Shown: piece by piece, positions 37,183-48,654 of the stretch
How the letters are laid out: every line of letters begins with the position of its first letter
How positions within the stretch are numbered: the stretch's first letter is position 1
Source: Trichobilharzia regenti
Taxonomy: Eukaryota > Platyhelminthes > Trematoda > Strigeidida > Schistosomatidae
Direction of reading: 5' to 3'
NCBI GenBank assembly: GCA_944472135.2
Contig: OX235265.1
Location: forward strand, 56,307,112 to 56,371,111
DNA length: 64,000 bases
Notes under the pieces: generated by a model
Databases searched by the model: none
What the model was told of the DNA's origin: nothing
Seen by the model: only the letters and a program-made list of their open reading frames with translations
Made by a program: the position numbers and the translations under genes

Positions 37183-38003
37183 TTGAAAAGAATGTTTACT
37201 GAATAAAGAATACTCTTTTCGATAACTTCATCATCAGGCTCTACAGTTATATATACCTAATAGTGAATGAATGAATTAGTGTTGATAACAACATTAATGT
37301 TTAAATAACATTGAATCAATAATATCAATAGATACAGTTCAATAGCATCAACATAACAATAAACTGAATGTCAGAAAAATTAGGAAAGATAATATTACAA
37401 ATTCATGAATTTGTAGTCTCTAATATAGGCCAGGACAGTAGTAGTGGCTGGACTTGCTTCTTTTGCACACAAGGCACCGGTTGTTTCAAGTGAATTGTGA
37501 TAGCCTCTGCTGTTTGGACCATGCGGTACCTCAATGTTTTTGGCAATTTATTTCGCATAGGGTAGATGATAGAGAAGGATTCTTCAACGCTGGCTTTGTG
37601 GCCGGTTGGGACCAGATGGTCTTATATCGAACTGTTGATGGTTTTCACTACACCTTTACTGAGTCATACTGTGAGATGTTCGCGAGCACGAAAAATCAGG
37701 TTCCTAAAACAAAGGCCAATATATTTCGCTCCACAAGCACAGTTGAATTGGTAGATACAGATGGAAGTGGCTAGTCTAGGTACCAGATGATAGCACAAAG
37801 AGAAATTCGCATAGGAAAAGTACATGGACAAACAATGTACAAATTTTCACAGCTTCGTTCCCCTCCAGTACAAAAAAACTTTGTAAAGACCCTCAGCCAT
37901 AGGTTTATAGCTATATGTTTGGGAGAAGTAATTTATACGTTGATTGAAAACAGCTATCAGAAAAATTTATCAAGAAACACATGTAAAAGAAAACTGAAAA
38001 GGA

Positions 38004-38411
38004 CTACTCACTAACCGTAAACAAGAAGCCTTTATACATGTGACTGCAAATCAAGGGCGATATACCAAGCGACATAATTACGAAGAAATTAAGAAAATCA
38101 GTTGGAAGAATGAGTGATGAATCATTCCTATTGCATAGGTTTGGTGTAGACTCGATGAGCAAGGATTCAGTAATCAACCTCTCTCTCCACCTATCTAGAT
38201 TACTTTTTAGAATTTTAACCCTCTTCCACCCTATTGTGTGGTTGTGTGTTAATGTATGCATTGCAATTGCTGAGCTTTTTTCTAAATTCTTTTCAGGGTC
38301 AACCATTCTAGCTAAATTCTTATGTTCCGACAATGTGACCACCCCTGACCTACTAGTTTGACCTATGTAGTTGACTTCACAGTCATTGCAGGGTATTTTG
38401 TAAATTGACAC
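38004..38411 (-). pseudogene. PLE-B GIY-YIG endonuclease fragment
   Basis: The 135-codon open frame reads MSIYKIPCNDCEVNYIGQTS, then SEHKNLARMVDPEKN, KSSAIAMHTLTHNHTIGWKR and WRERLITESLLIESTPNLCN. The CNDC pair, YIG, the conserved H-rich strand and the RERLITE helix are typical PLE GIY-YIG features. The last part repeats in inverted orientation at 38634-38831. The RT domain is missing. This is the best-preserved PLE-B domain in the window. Confidence 0.8.
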
Positions 38412-39104
38412 TGTTTAATTATTGTTAACGAAATTATCGCCACTTGATTGGTAAACTGTTGTATTGTAATTAAAATACTATACATATTAGAGTAGAGCCA
38501 GAGATGAGGATCTAATTGAAAAGTAAATAATTCTTCGCTCAATCTTTCTGTTTTCTAAATTATATCATTTTGTCTAATTGGGTCAACTGCTTGTCCCTGA
38601 GTGACTTTGTAGGTTTAAATGCCACTCTGATTCATGCATGCATTAACACACAACCACACAATAGGGCGGAAGAGGGTTAAAATTCTAAAAAGTAATCTAG
38701 ATAGGTGGAGAGAGAGGTTGATTACTGAATCCTTGCTCATCGAGTCTACACCAAACCTATGCAATAGGAATGATTCATCACTCATACCTGAAATATGGAA
38801 AATACTGCCAGTCAAATCAAGTGAAAAATAATGGAACTATATAAATGAAGTTAGGAAGTCGTGTGAGTACCTTGATATGATTATGAGCAATAAATTGTGC
38901 TCGAAACGTCATCAGTAAACATTACCGTAGAACACTGTGAGACTTTATCAAAACAAAAATTTACCCATAATGGAATTATACTCTACCACAGTGCACAAGT
39001 TTTATTCTCATATCAGTTGAAAGAACTTTCAATGCTGGAAAACTACACGCCTTATTCTCTACACGATCGATGGTAGTTCCATGATTGAAAGATGAAGTAC
39101 CTAG

Positions 39105-39450
39105 ACTAGCCACTTCCATCTGTATCTACCAATTCAACTGTGCTTGTGGAGCGAAATATATTGGCCTTTGTTTTAGGAACCTGATTTTTCGTGCTCGAGA
39201 ACATCTCACAGTATGACTCAGTAAAGGTGTAGTGAAAACCATCAACAGTTCGATATAAGACCATCTGGTCCCAACCGGCCACAAAGCCAGCGTTGAAGAA
39301 TCCTTCTCTATCATCTACCCTATGCGAAATAAATTGCCAAAAACATTGAGGTACCGCATGGTCCAAACAGCAGAGGCTATCACAATTCACTTGAAACAAC
39401 CGGTGCCTTGTGTGCAAAAGAAGCAAGTCCAGCCACTACTACTGTCCTGG
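39105..39450 (+). pseudogene. PLE-A' GIY-YIG fragment with in-frame stops
   Basis: In the right outer arm the plus frame reads IYQFNCACGAKYIGLCFRNL, then FRAREHLTV followed by a stop, HLVPTGHKASVEESF and VPCVQKKQVQPLLLSWP. The same sequence lies inverted at 37454-37774. The opposite-strand open frames of 106 codons in each arm are shadows. Confidence 0.7.
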
Positions 39451-40407
39451 CCTATATTAGAGACTACAAATTCATGAATTTGTAATATTATCTTTCCTAA
39501 TTTTTCTGACATTCAGTTTATTGTTATGTTGATGCTATTGAACTGTATCTATTGATATTATTGATTCAATGTTATTTAAACATTAATGTTGTTATCAACA
39601 CTAATTCATTCATTCACTATTAGGTATATATAACTGTAGAGCCTGATGATGAAGTTATCGAAAAGAGTATTCTTTATTCAGTAAACATTCTTTTCAAAAT
39701 TTTAGTGGGTATTTTTAATCAGTTAAAATATTTTGAAACTAGGTACTCTGAAAATATATATGATAAATATCCACATATTGTCTGTAATTAAACTTCATTG
39801 TTATAATTAAATCTAACAATTCACAGAAATTTGGATACTGAGTATGTGAAAACATTGTACTTCCCAATTGATGAAAACTCAGACACGGTTTTACGATTTC
39901 GGTGTATTTTCCTCCTTTTTCACTCTACTTTAGTAACAAAGCTAAATGTAAATAGCTGTAGGCTTGATCTCAGTAACTAACCAACACACAGTTACATGTA
40001 TATAGTCTCATACTGTCATAAGGATAAGAGTAATGTCTGCTTGAAAAAATTATAACCTTGTCATTAGATAAACCATAATGCATGATGCAAACCTGTTCAA
40101 ATTTGTTCCATAGAAACCTCAACTTAGCGAAGAGAAAACTTACTTTGTCTTAACTTTATTTGTCTCATTTTCTTGATGAAATCAGATAACCAAATTAAAC
40201 CCCACCTGAAGGTCTTCCAGATGAAAACATCGCAGAACTACCTACGATTCATGTGTGACCACTTTTATTCTATTTTAATGTTTAGATCGCGAAAAGTTAC
40301 TGTTTAAAAAGCTTCATAGCAGACAGACTATTATCTTTAAGAAATCGAATATCATTTTCAGATAATGGTCTTCGCAAAAAAGTAATGCTGACAATGAATT
40401 CTGTAAC

Positions 40408-40421
40408 AAAAATTTAATTCA
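40408..40421 (+). repeat. 14-bp direct repeat, left (target-site duplication)
   Basis: AAAAATTTAATTCA occurs at 40408-40421 and again at 41023-41036, exactly bounding the head-to-head SINE1 pair. Confidence 0.75.
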
Positions 40422-40803
40422 AGTGTTGGTTTGTAGGAGTTTGATTGGTTACAGGATTTCATCATGAGCTGACATTAGTTAGAGAACCATTGGAAAACCT
40501 GGGAGTACTGGACAGCGGTTTCGTCCTAGTTTGAGACTCTTCATCAGTAATTACCCACCTGGATTCGAACCCAGGACCTTCTGGTTACAAGGCCAGCTTG
40601 TATACCATTAAGCAACTGGGACCCCATCCAATGGTCCTTGAATTCTAACTTCTGCCAATTCACGACATAGCGCGACCGCTAGCCAATGTCTTCGGCGAGT
40701 ATTTGTCCTCACACCCGACCAGCTGCACCCTATTGGTCACGACTTTCCACTGGAACCCAGGTAACTACCTACCCGAATAGGGCCAGTCGCCAGTGAGCAT
40801 CTC
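40422..40803 (-). repeat. SINE1 copy 5 (near full length, with 5' domain)
   Basis: On minus the order is a 5' domain of about 170 bp (includes CCTGGGTTCCAGTGG and GCGAACACTGGC-type sequence up to GAATTGGCAGAAGTTAGAAT), the tRNA-like head with box A and GGGTTCGAATCC box B, the hammerhead-like segment, and a 3' tail ending CTACAAACCAACACTT. Together with copy 7 it defines a unit of about 365-380 bp. Confidence 0.82.
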
Positions 40804-41022
40804 ATTTGGTATTGAATTGGCAGAAGTTGGAATTCAAGGACCATTGGATCGGGTCCCAGTGGCTTAATGGTATACGAGCTCGCCTTGTAACCGGAAGGTC
40901 CTGGGTTTGAATCCCGGTGGGTGCGTACTGATGAAGAGTCCCAAACTAGGACGAAACAGCTGTCCAGTACTCCCAGGTTTTCCAATGGATATCTAACTAA
41001 TGTAAGCTCATGATGAAATCCC
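40804..41022 (+). repeat. SINE1 copy 6 (head-to-head with copy 5)
   Basis: It begins with GAATTGGCAGAAGTTGGAAT, then GGGTCCCAGTGGCTTAATGG, box B GGTTTGAATCC, and the hammerhead-like segment. It stops at GATGAAATCC, immediately before the right 14-bp direct repeat. The extreme 3' tail seen in copies 5 and 9 is missing. Confidence 0.82.
40925..40970 (+). ncRNA. hammerhead-ribozyme-like motif with C3A change (in SINE1 copy 6)
   Basis: Stem I is GTACTG/CAGTAC (6 bp), stem II GTCC-CAAACTA-GGAC, stem III the palindrome ACAGCTGT, and the cleavage triplet is GTC. The strand between stems I and II is ATGAAGA where the canonical core is CTGATGA, so it differs at positions 3 and 7. GAAA is intact. By established hammerhead rules position 7 is tolerant, but C3 pairs with G8 in the active fold, so this RNA should fold yet not cleave, or cleave poorly. 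Confidence 0.6.
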
Positions 41023-41036
41023 AAAAATTTAATTCA
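41023..41036 (+). repeat. 14-bp direct repeat, right
   Basis: AAAAATTTAATTCA, identical to 40408-40421. Confidence 0.75.
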
Positions 41037-41280
41037 TTTAAATTGGATTAAAGCTTTCTTCATTTCAGTTTATTTTTCTCCTCTATGCATCAGACTGTGT
41101 ATATGCGTAATTTCGACGGTTATCATGGACTGAATAATAAATTAGTAAAAATGTGAGAATACATTAATTATTGCTTGAATAGTGTTTTGGTTAAAAAGTT
41201 TCATATAGACCAGGATTTATTGCCAACTATAGTAAGCTTTTAAACAGACTGATTTTGTTGATGGATTGTGACGAGCTTAC

Positions 41281-41348
41281 GTGAAATTCTTCCTTGCGGT
41301 TGTACCAATCCAAGTGGAAATAATTTGTTCATTTCCAGCAAGAAAAGC
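41281..41348 (-). CDS. ELAPOR1: ELAPOR exon f (68-nt exon)
   Basis: The small exon has acceptor ATTCTAG and donor GTAAGC (41280-41275). It starts in phase 0 and leaves two spare bases. It reads AFLAGNEQIISTWIGTTARK then NF(T). It lines up with the vertebrate [20 protein letters not shown] block that follows CSVNCEL, which is where exon e ends. It is found only by splice sites, phase and similarity. Confidence 0.88.
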
Positions 41349-41947
41349 CTAGAATTTAGTAAGTAGTAAATACATGAAAGAAAAAGAGTGTTTGCGAAAA
41401 ATATTTAAACATCGTATTATTTGCTAAAGTCTCATTCACATAAATTTATTTCACATATGATATTTATGTAATGTCATGTGTAGGAAGCAAGGGAACTTTC
41501 AGTTCTTAGTTAATGATTAATCTATGTATTAAATTAATAAATCGCAAAACCTTTTACTAAATTAATGTTTCCAGCAGTGGTATAAAATGACAGAAGTTGT
41601 AACTTCAGTTTACCATATACAGTTGGTATGCTGTCAATCTTCTTTGAGCCTCAGTGACATGCTGGTGAGATTTGCCAAAATAGTCAAAGATATCATACAA
41701 TTTTCATACACATTCTGAATAGTTTTCAACTGCCTGTAGAAAAAGTATTTCAAGGGTAAAGTAACATTGTATTTTTATTAGACAGTACATTTTAATCAAA
41801 GTTAGTGATTTTATTAGCCATATCTGAAAAGTATTGACAGAATTATTGTACTGGAATTGTCGTTATGAAATATGTTCATCACAAGTTAAAAAGAAAGTTT
41901 ACTACACCTGTTGCGATTTCTTTTACGTGACTATACTCTAGAACTTT

Positions 41948-42180
41948 ATAAAGAGGCGATTCATTGGTAGAATGCTCTCCAACTACTCAGGTGGTCCAGG
42001 GTTCGACTCTCAACTGACGCACTTCTAGACCTCACCTAGATTACTAACTGGTAGTAATCCTGGAAAAGAAGAAAGATTGGGTGTAATAGTGGCAATTCCA
42101 TTTCAGAAAATAACACCACCTCTACTGAAATTTTAAAGCGTCAAACTTGAAACCCTATTCCCAGCTTGGTACGCAAAGGA
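41948..42180 (+). repeat. SINE-like repeat family 5, copy 2 (tRNA-headed)
   Basis: Box A lies in GCGATTCATTGGTAGAATGC and box B is GGGTTCGACTC (about 41998-42008). The 3' part AACACCACCTCTACTGAAAT and CTTGGTACGCAAAGG matches 36000-36060. Confidence 0.6.
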
Positions 42181-42379
42181 ATGAAAAAAATTAATACCAT
42201 TTAAATTCAAATCTTTTAGGCCAAGGATATGAATGTGGCAAGCATTTGGAAAGTTCCACTATGGATATTTTTAGGAAGAAGGAAGACAACAAGAAAAGCA
42301 CAAATACATGAATTAAGTCTCACAAGAATAAATTGTATTTTTCTAATAATTCCATGTCTAAGGACGAAATAAAAGAAAC

Positions 42380-42745
42380 CTGAATTAACGAACCGGTGAG
42401 TATGAAATTAAAATGAAGGTGCATTGATGGTTATGTGTAGACTGACAACGTAAGGAGGTTAGTTAATCAACTTAGATGACTAGGACACGTGTTGTGCATA
42501 CCAAACTATCCCCATTCTTGACAAACAGTGTTAACCGACATAGGATTAGGTTGATAAAAAAGTTAGGAGCGGTCAAACCAAAACTTGTCATCAGTCCATG
42601 ATGCTTTGATAGTTGATATAAGCTATGTAAGGAGATGTAGGCTACATGGTTGGAACCCTCGGGATGCTGAGAACCGACGGCTAGAGTCTATTGATGATAT
42701 GGTTAAAAATCTTTCTGAGTGGTGTATATGCATTCATTCTTTGGA
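42380..42745 (+). mobile_element. non-LTR retrotransposon C-terminal remnant
   Basis: One frame gives LGHVLCIPNYP, then VLTDIGLG, then DISYVRRCRLHGWNPRDAEN and SIDDMVKNLSEWCI. This resembles the C-terminal tail of schistosome LINE polyproteins (RWLGHVLRMPNHRLPRR type). Stops interrupt it. Confidence 0.6.
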
Positions 42746-42759
42746 ATCTTCCTAATCCA

Positions 42760-43834
42760 TGAAATCATCAGGTTTTTTCACGCTACTGCTACTTCTCCCG
42801 TACATTTCTGCTGATTATACTACTTTTAAATACCTTATTTCTCTCTTTTGACTACCTTTGCATGCTACAAGTAGTGTGGCAGATTGCACATCCGAGCAAA
42901 GTTCTATGTAAAACGTCAGTTCGTCAGTCTAAACTGACAACGACAGCTCAGCGAATAAAGTACCAAACAGTAAGAATAACAAAGTAGCTTTATTTCTGCA
43001 AAGCATTCTGTGAGTATTGGCTACGATAGTGTTATGTACAAAAAGTAACTGAAGGTTAAAGTAGTTCTACCACAGCACAATTATTAATTGTCCGATAAAC
43101 TCTTTTATAAACACGTAATTCTGGTTTTGGTTGTCAGAATAATTTAATTATACAGGTGCTAGTGGAAATATATGAAAAACACCTCTATTTTGACTGATAA
43201 GGCTAATCATTGAATTAGAATCGCAAGTACCCAGTAAATGTTTTTATTCCTCTCGTGCACACTCCTCGTTGTGTACATTTCCCGGAGGTCTACGAAACAG
43301 GTTTCATAATACGAACAGCTTCACCAGACCATCTGAAGTTACATCAAAGTACATAATCATCCAGTTAAAAACTCCATCTTATACTGTACATCATATATAC
43401 ATACATATATATATAATCTAAATGAAATACACGGAAGACATTTCAGAAGGTTTTGTCCTACAGGTTAACTGAATATAGTACAGAAATGTAGAAAACTTGC
43501 GCTGTTGGGTGTGACATGCCACATATCTTCAAGTGTGTTATATAAATGCTGTAATGCTAACGTATAAAAGCAAAAATGAGGGTGACATTTTGTACGAACT
43601 CAGTATGCGCACAAACTATTTCTGTTCACTTCCTACGGCTGTCTAAATTTTTCCCAGTTTCTAATATATTTAATATTTTATCTTTATTTTTATACCTTAT
43701 ATTTTATCGATAAGCACTGTAGTCAATCATAGAAATTTCAATTATTACATGCTATAGTTTCGACAGATTTCTCCTATAATATGATATCATATTATAATTA
43801 TTATTCCTATTGATTATGACAGGAATATAGGGCT
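42760..43834. other. ELAPOR intron e-f, no feature
   Basis: There is a short TA-rich microsatellite at about 43390-43412. Nothing else is recognised. Confidence 0.45.
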
Positions 43835-44050
43835 TCAGTAGCACGCTTCCACTTCATTTTCTCATCATACGTTCACCCCAGGACTCACGCTCAACTTGTT
43901 ATTTCCCATTAGGGTTCTGTTCGAAGTCCTGGTGTGTGATGTCACTCAACATTCTTTCCAGAGTATGTCCAATCCACCTCCATTATCTTCTAAGTAGTTT
44001 GGGTAGGTCCCTGAATTCCTTTCTGGCAAGCTGATCTTCAGTATCAAGAG
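43835..44050 (-). mobile_element. RTE C-terminal fragment
   Basis: On minus: [20 protein letters not shown] then EQNPNGK and ERESWGERM, the WIGHTLR...ITRQAL..NP.GKR stretch found at the C-terminus of RTE proteins (compare 28590-28760). Confidence 0.65.
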
Positions 44051-44459
44051 GAGACTTTTGAATGCATGTTTTAGACATAACCTTAGTAAGTGATAGTAAG
44101 AGTTTGTTTATTGTAGACAACATTTTTATAATCTTAGTCGGGTTTAGAAAAGCCTATGGAATGCCATGGATCATAAACCACAGGAGATTTTCAACATCAT
44201 TTATTTCACTAGTTATAACTCAAAAGGGGTTACGCTCCAATTTGACTGACTTACATAATGAATTCGTTTGGTTTATTATCATGCTCATTCAAACTATGCG
44301 GCGTCGTTTTAAATGGGGCAGATAATGATGTCTAGTACATAAAAACCAACTTGAAACGTACAGTTTATTCTGACTTAAGTGGCAAACTTTCAACGAATAA
44401 TTTATAAAACAAAGATCTCTAATTTTTGGACGTTTCTATGATCTAAAAATATGTCTTAC

Positions 44460-44695
44460 CTGTTTCATCGAAAACTGACATCTTGAACGGCATGCTGTCT
44501 CGAATTCAATGCGTACAAATGTATTTGGAATAGGTGATTGCAAAAAGGTTAATGTTGATCCTACATTAGCATCTGGAGAAGCTGTAATAAAACCATTGGG
44601 AATAGGGAATTCCAAAGTTGCTACTTCGTCCATATGCATGCCAACTCCACCTCTTAGGGATGTCATATCCCGTTCCCAAACATCGCATTTTACAC
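44460..44695 (-). CDS. ELAPOR1: ELAPOR exon e (post-repeat beta-rich segment with CxxxC)
   Basis: The 236-nt exon has acceptor TTAATTAG before 44695 and donor GTAAGA. Two leading bases complete the glycine codon from exon d, so the join reads NFFG|VKCDVWERDMTSLRGGVG. It continues ATLEFPIPNGF and FVRIEFETACRSRCQFSMKQ, ending on a codon boundary. Vertebrate ELAPORs show GMTGWEVAGDHIYTAAG, LTLVVPGF and ITFVFETLCSVNCELYF at the same place. The CRSRC pair matches CSVNC. The frame is open throughout. Confidence 0.92.
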
Positions 44696-45225
44696 CTAAT
44701 TAACGGATATGGAACAGCAATCAACATAACAAAGGTCAAAGTAGTGATATAATTATTCAAATTAATATTTCAGCCATAAATATGGAGTAAACGCGAAATA
44801 CACTGAAAGAAATTTCGAGTACAGCTTATCACTTCAGTTACGCCATTCGGGAGCTGTTACTCAAACACGCTAATATTAAAGTAATTGATAAACTGTTTGT
44901 AAGTGCCATCCAATGTTACACTGTCTCGATACTATTTAATTGATCAGAAAAAATAAGTCCTAAATGGAAATCACCATTCTTCACAACCTCCCCTATTTAC
45001 TGAGCCGCTGGTTTTCTAGCCTGTCCTACACCCGGGAAAATGGGGAGGGTACCGAGTGGGGCTAGTGACTCTACCACAAAAAACCAAGTAAACTGTTACA
45101 GAAACTTCATCGCACAAGGAAAACATTAAAAATATGAAGATTATATAAAACAAACTTATTTTTCGCAGAATTTGGAGAAACAAAATCACACGGGCTGGTG
45201 AAAGCCTACGGAGAGTCATTCAGCC

Positions 45226-46475
45226 AATGTAGCTTATTTTGAACGCATAAGTAAGAACGAGGACGTGGAATATTTGTACAGTGTACAAAACAAGAAAGGC
45301 AGCCCAAGTAACCAGAAAAATAAGAAAATACTGCATAAAAGTTCTAGGAATCTCTGAGAGCTAGTGGAATAGACGTAGACTACCTAAATTGTTAGCTGCT
45401 GAGTCAGTAATCTACTTTGGCCACGCAGACAACAACAATCAAGAGATTTTTATAGATTTTTATGTACATCATTATTCTTCATTTTACCAGAGATTGTTTT
45501 CTCGCTGAAGTTTATTCTGATATTTCTTTGTGGCCACTTCCTAAACAGTCATCCCATATATCTACAAATCTTATTTGCACACGCTGTCTGCTGTGACTGG
45601 TTGTTGAGTTCCTCAATGTTAGGCTTTGTTCTTGTTATTGTTTTTCTCAAGACCCCGATTCGGGACGTAAACGATGACGTAAATTGTTGTCAACAATTTT
45701 GTTTAGCACACAGCTCTCACCACAGGTGAATATAGAGAAGACAGAGGTGATGAAGATTACCAACCTACAGAAACAGAAACAGCAACAACAACAACAACCA
45801 GCACCAATCAACAACAACGGGATAGGTTTAAATAGGTTACTTCCTTCACTTATCTAGGAAGCATTGTTTCAACCACAGGTGATAACATGGATGAAGATGT
45901 CAACGCTAGCCAGAATCTGAAAGGCAAGGAAGACATTCGTCACTCTGAAATCAGTTTTGCAATCTTCTGCACTCAGCCTGAAGGACAAGATTCGGATTTT
46001 CAGCACCAGTGTTAAGTCAGTCAGTTCTTTTATGTTGGTTGGAAGGTTGGCACGTCATGAAAAGTATTTCTCAAAGACGACTGCAGACTTTTGTTAATAG
46101 CTATCCTCGCTGACTCTATGGTGGTGAAGATCAGATGGCTGGTCAGAAAGAGTCAGCCAAAAGAAACTCTAAAAATGAACTATCGAAGGAATAATTGCTC
46201 AATAATTATGCCAAAATAAATGGAGATGTATCGGGCACATATCAAGGAGACCATCGAATTACATTAGGGGCAGTGCAGGCCATCACTCGAGTGGAAGTCG
46301 AATGGGAAACAACGAGTTAGGCCTGAATCTGTGGGCGACATGGAGGAGATTCTGTGAGGAGGGGACGAGTGACTACAGGCAATATGGGACCAGATAATGA
46401 GGATAGTATAGAATGGAACAAATTGGGTATATGCTGTTGACGCAACCCAAGTGAACAGTAATAATAATACCATTC
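45226..46475 (+). mobile_element. internally deleted RTE element
   Basis: The 5' part (45265-45440) encodes a degraded endonuclease start (KVLGISESSGIDVDYLN). The 3' part (45724-46470) encodes the end of the RT and C-terminal region and ends in ATAATAATA. Everything between is missing or replaced. It lies in intron d-e of the gene. Confidence 0.7.
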
Positions 46476-47094
46476 TTCATAGGAATCACATTTTTGTTCT
46501 TCCAGCAATGAAGTGAATCAAAGTACTCAGCAAGGAAATTTATGTTGTTACGTATGGAATGGTCATAACCAAAATAAAAAACAAATTTCACGAATTAACT
46601 ACAATATCTTGCATTACATTGTCAAACAAGAAGTTTAAGTGTTCTGCTAATTAACGTTCTAATAATATGCCATAATGCTAAAAAGATCCATTTAAATGGT
46701 AAAATAAACTGTTGAAAGCTCTTTAAAGATATGTGTGTGTTGATGTACTGAACAATGCAGTTAATTATGTGGTTAAAACAATCAGAAAAACGGAAGAGTT
46801 TAAGCATAATTATAGTTGGAAATCTTGGTAGACCAATGGTTTAAACGGGCTACCAACAGATTAATACCATAAATGTAAAGTTTTTTGCACTTTGAAGCTG
46901 CCTAACGCAACGAAAAAGAGTAAGATTCAAATGAAGACTAACTAGATAGCGAAATCCCATATTAGTTTATATTACTTCTCTTAAAGGAATAATGATGTAT
47001 ATGTATATAGTATTTTGGCAAGAAAACCTATTCAATGACTGATGCTTTTCATTAACTTAAGTCTTCCTTTATGAACTAAATTGATTAAGCTTAC

Positions 47095-47380
47095 CAAAGA
47101 AATTGCGACAGTTGGTCTTCAATACGGATGGCATTCGACACCAGTTATCAAAACGAAACCCATATATTGGAACTTGGTCACTTGGGCATTTAACACAACT
47201 TTCTGAATTTGAACTTTCCTCTGTTTTATCAGCTGAGCATAATTCACAGACGTCATCTTTTAAAGGGAATGTACCAACAGGGCATTTGTGGCATTGTGTA
47301 GGATTATCTGGTTCAGGAAGTTTAACACCACGGATTTCATCACATATTTTTGGTTCGATCCATTTCCATCTACGTTGAGT
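47095..47380 (-). CDS. ELAPOR1: ELAPOR exon d (WxxPKIC block and GCC2/GCC3 repeat)
   Basis: The 286-nt exon starts in phase 0 after TTTACAG and ends with one spare base at donor GTAAGC. It reads TQRRWKWIEPKICDEIRGVK, LPEPD, then CHKCPVGTFPLKDDVCELC and CVKCPSDQVPIYGFRFDNWC, ending NCRNFF(G). The vertebrate equivalent is the [21 protein letters not shown] block, a cysteine repeat, then PAVGFEYKWWN. This is one of the most conserved parts of the family and secures the assignment. It is lumenal. Confidence 0.95.
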
Positions 47381-48650
47381 CTGTAAAGAGAATGACAAAA
47401 TTTCACAAACTTAGTGACACTGATGATTCTGTTACCACCCTTTCTGTTTATCTGCGTATTTTTTCCTGGAATTTGAAGACAGTAGATGTAAGGCATAAAT
47501 AATTTCCTAAGATAACTTCCTCAATGGATGGATGACATTTTCCTCAGAGTGATATTTTAAGTTCTCAGAAAGAGTATTTCAAAATAATTGGCCGGAAACT
47601 AAATTTTCAGGGTGTAAAAATTGATTCGAAAAGAGGCAATGGTACTACAAATGAATATTTATTGAAAGACAAACTGGTAAAAATTTTATTTAAAAAATCC
47701 TTTACTTGGTGCTAGCAGCTTCAGCTTGTGCTTCTTTTTTAATACAGAAAAGTCATGATATGGCAGAAGCAAGTGGAAACCTGGTTCAACTAAAAGGTCA
47801 GCATGTATCTTTGATAATGAAAACCACTACAAATGAGAACTAGTAAATTATATTAATGAAAAATGAATCATAAGTTTCTTTAAAAATAATAAATAGTGGA
47901 TTTTTAGCGACATTATTAGTCTTTTTTCTGAGGGCGGGGGGGTATTCACATCCTTATGTTTTTCCAACACTTACCCCAGTCGTTTTAGGGCTATCTTGTT
48001 ATCGTTAGTGTTACTCTATAAAAAATCACCTTACCGTCTGGTATAATACGTCAATAAAGGTTTATAAAGTTATAAGATTAAATGTGCTAATCCACATTCT
48101 TTCGTCTTAGTTGAAATTTCACAGTGACATCGAGTGTCTTTCTTCAAATGTTTACAGTAATCCAGTTATCGCATCGCCATTGGAAAATATTGTTTAATGT
48201 GCATCATACACTTTAGCATACAGTCCTTTGCTACCTCAGTTTAATGGATTCACAACCTAGACAGCATCATCCTTGATTTCAAAACATAGGTCTACTTTAT
48301 GAGAATAAAAAAGGTCATTTAAAAAATTGACATCGTTTAAAACAATATATTTAAATGTTTTTAAAAGAAATTGTGTTTTCATTTAAATAATGCTTACTGA
48401 ATTCTTATCTTGAAACATTATGCGAATTATAATGTTAAGGATGTAATGTTGAAAAAAAGAAGTTGATATAAGTATTCACATCCAGGTGAAATAGTTAATG
48501 GAAGACTGAAGATAGTTATTTGGTTCATGCATTCTCTGAATTATTAGTAACGTTTCATGTTAGTGATTAACACTTACATTTTAAACAATTTAATTATTTT
48601 CCAGATAGATTTTCGCCAAGATAATCATTGTAAAATAATATATAGTGAAT
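47381..48650. other. ELAPOR intron c-d, proximal part
   Basis: No feature recognised. A G-run (GGGCGGGGGGG) occurs near 47933-47942. Confidence 0.45.
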
Positions 48651-48654
48651 ATTC

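Larger units (their letters stand above)
37183..39697 (+). mobile_element. nested palindromic PLEs (outer PLE-A', inner PLE-B)
   Basis: The outer arms 37183-37783 and 39097-39697 are both 601 bp, inverted and almost identical (a G/T difference in the GAGCACG region is visible). Both encode a PLE GIY-YIG fragment reading outward (IYQFNCACGAKYIG, RAREH). Inside the 1313-bp centre is a second palindrome, PLE-B, with arms 38110-38260 and 38636-38785. Both outer ends carry the PLE 3' terminus with GATGATGAAGTTATCGAAAA. Confidence 0.82.

Noticed and set aside
37454..37774. 106-codon open frame repeated at 39426-39106
   Set aside because: It is antisense to the PLE GIY-YIG fragment; the duplication comes from the palindrome.
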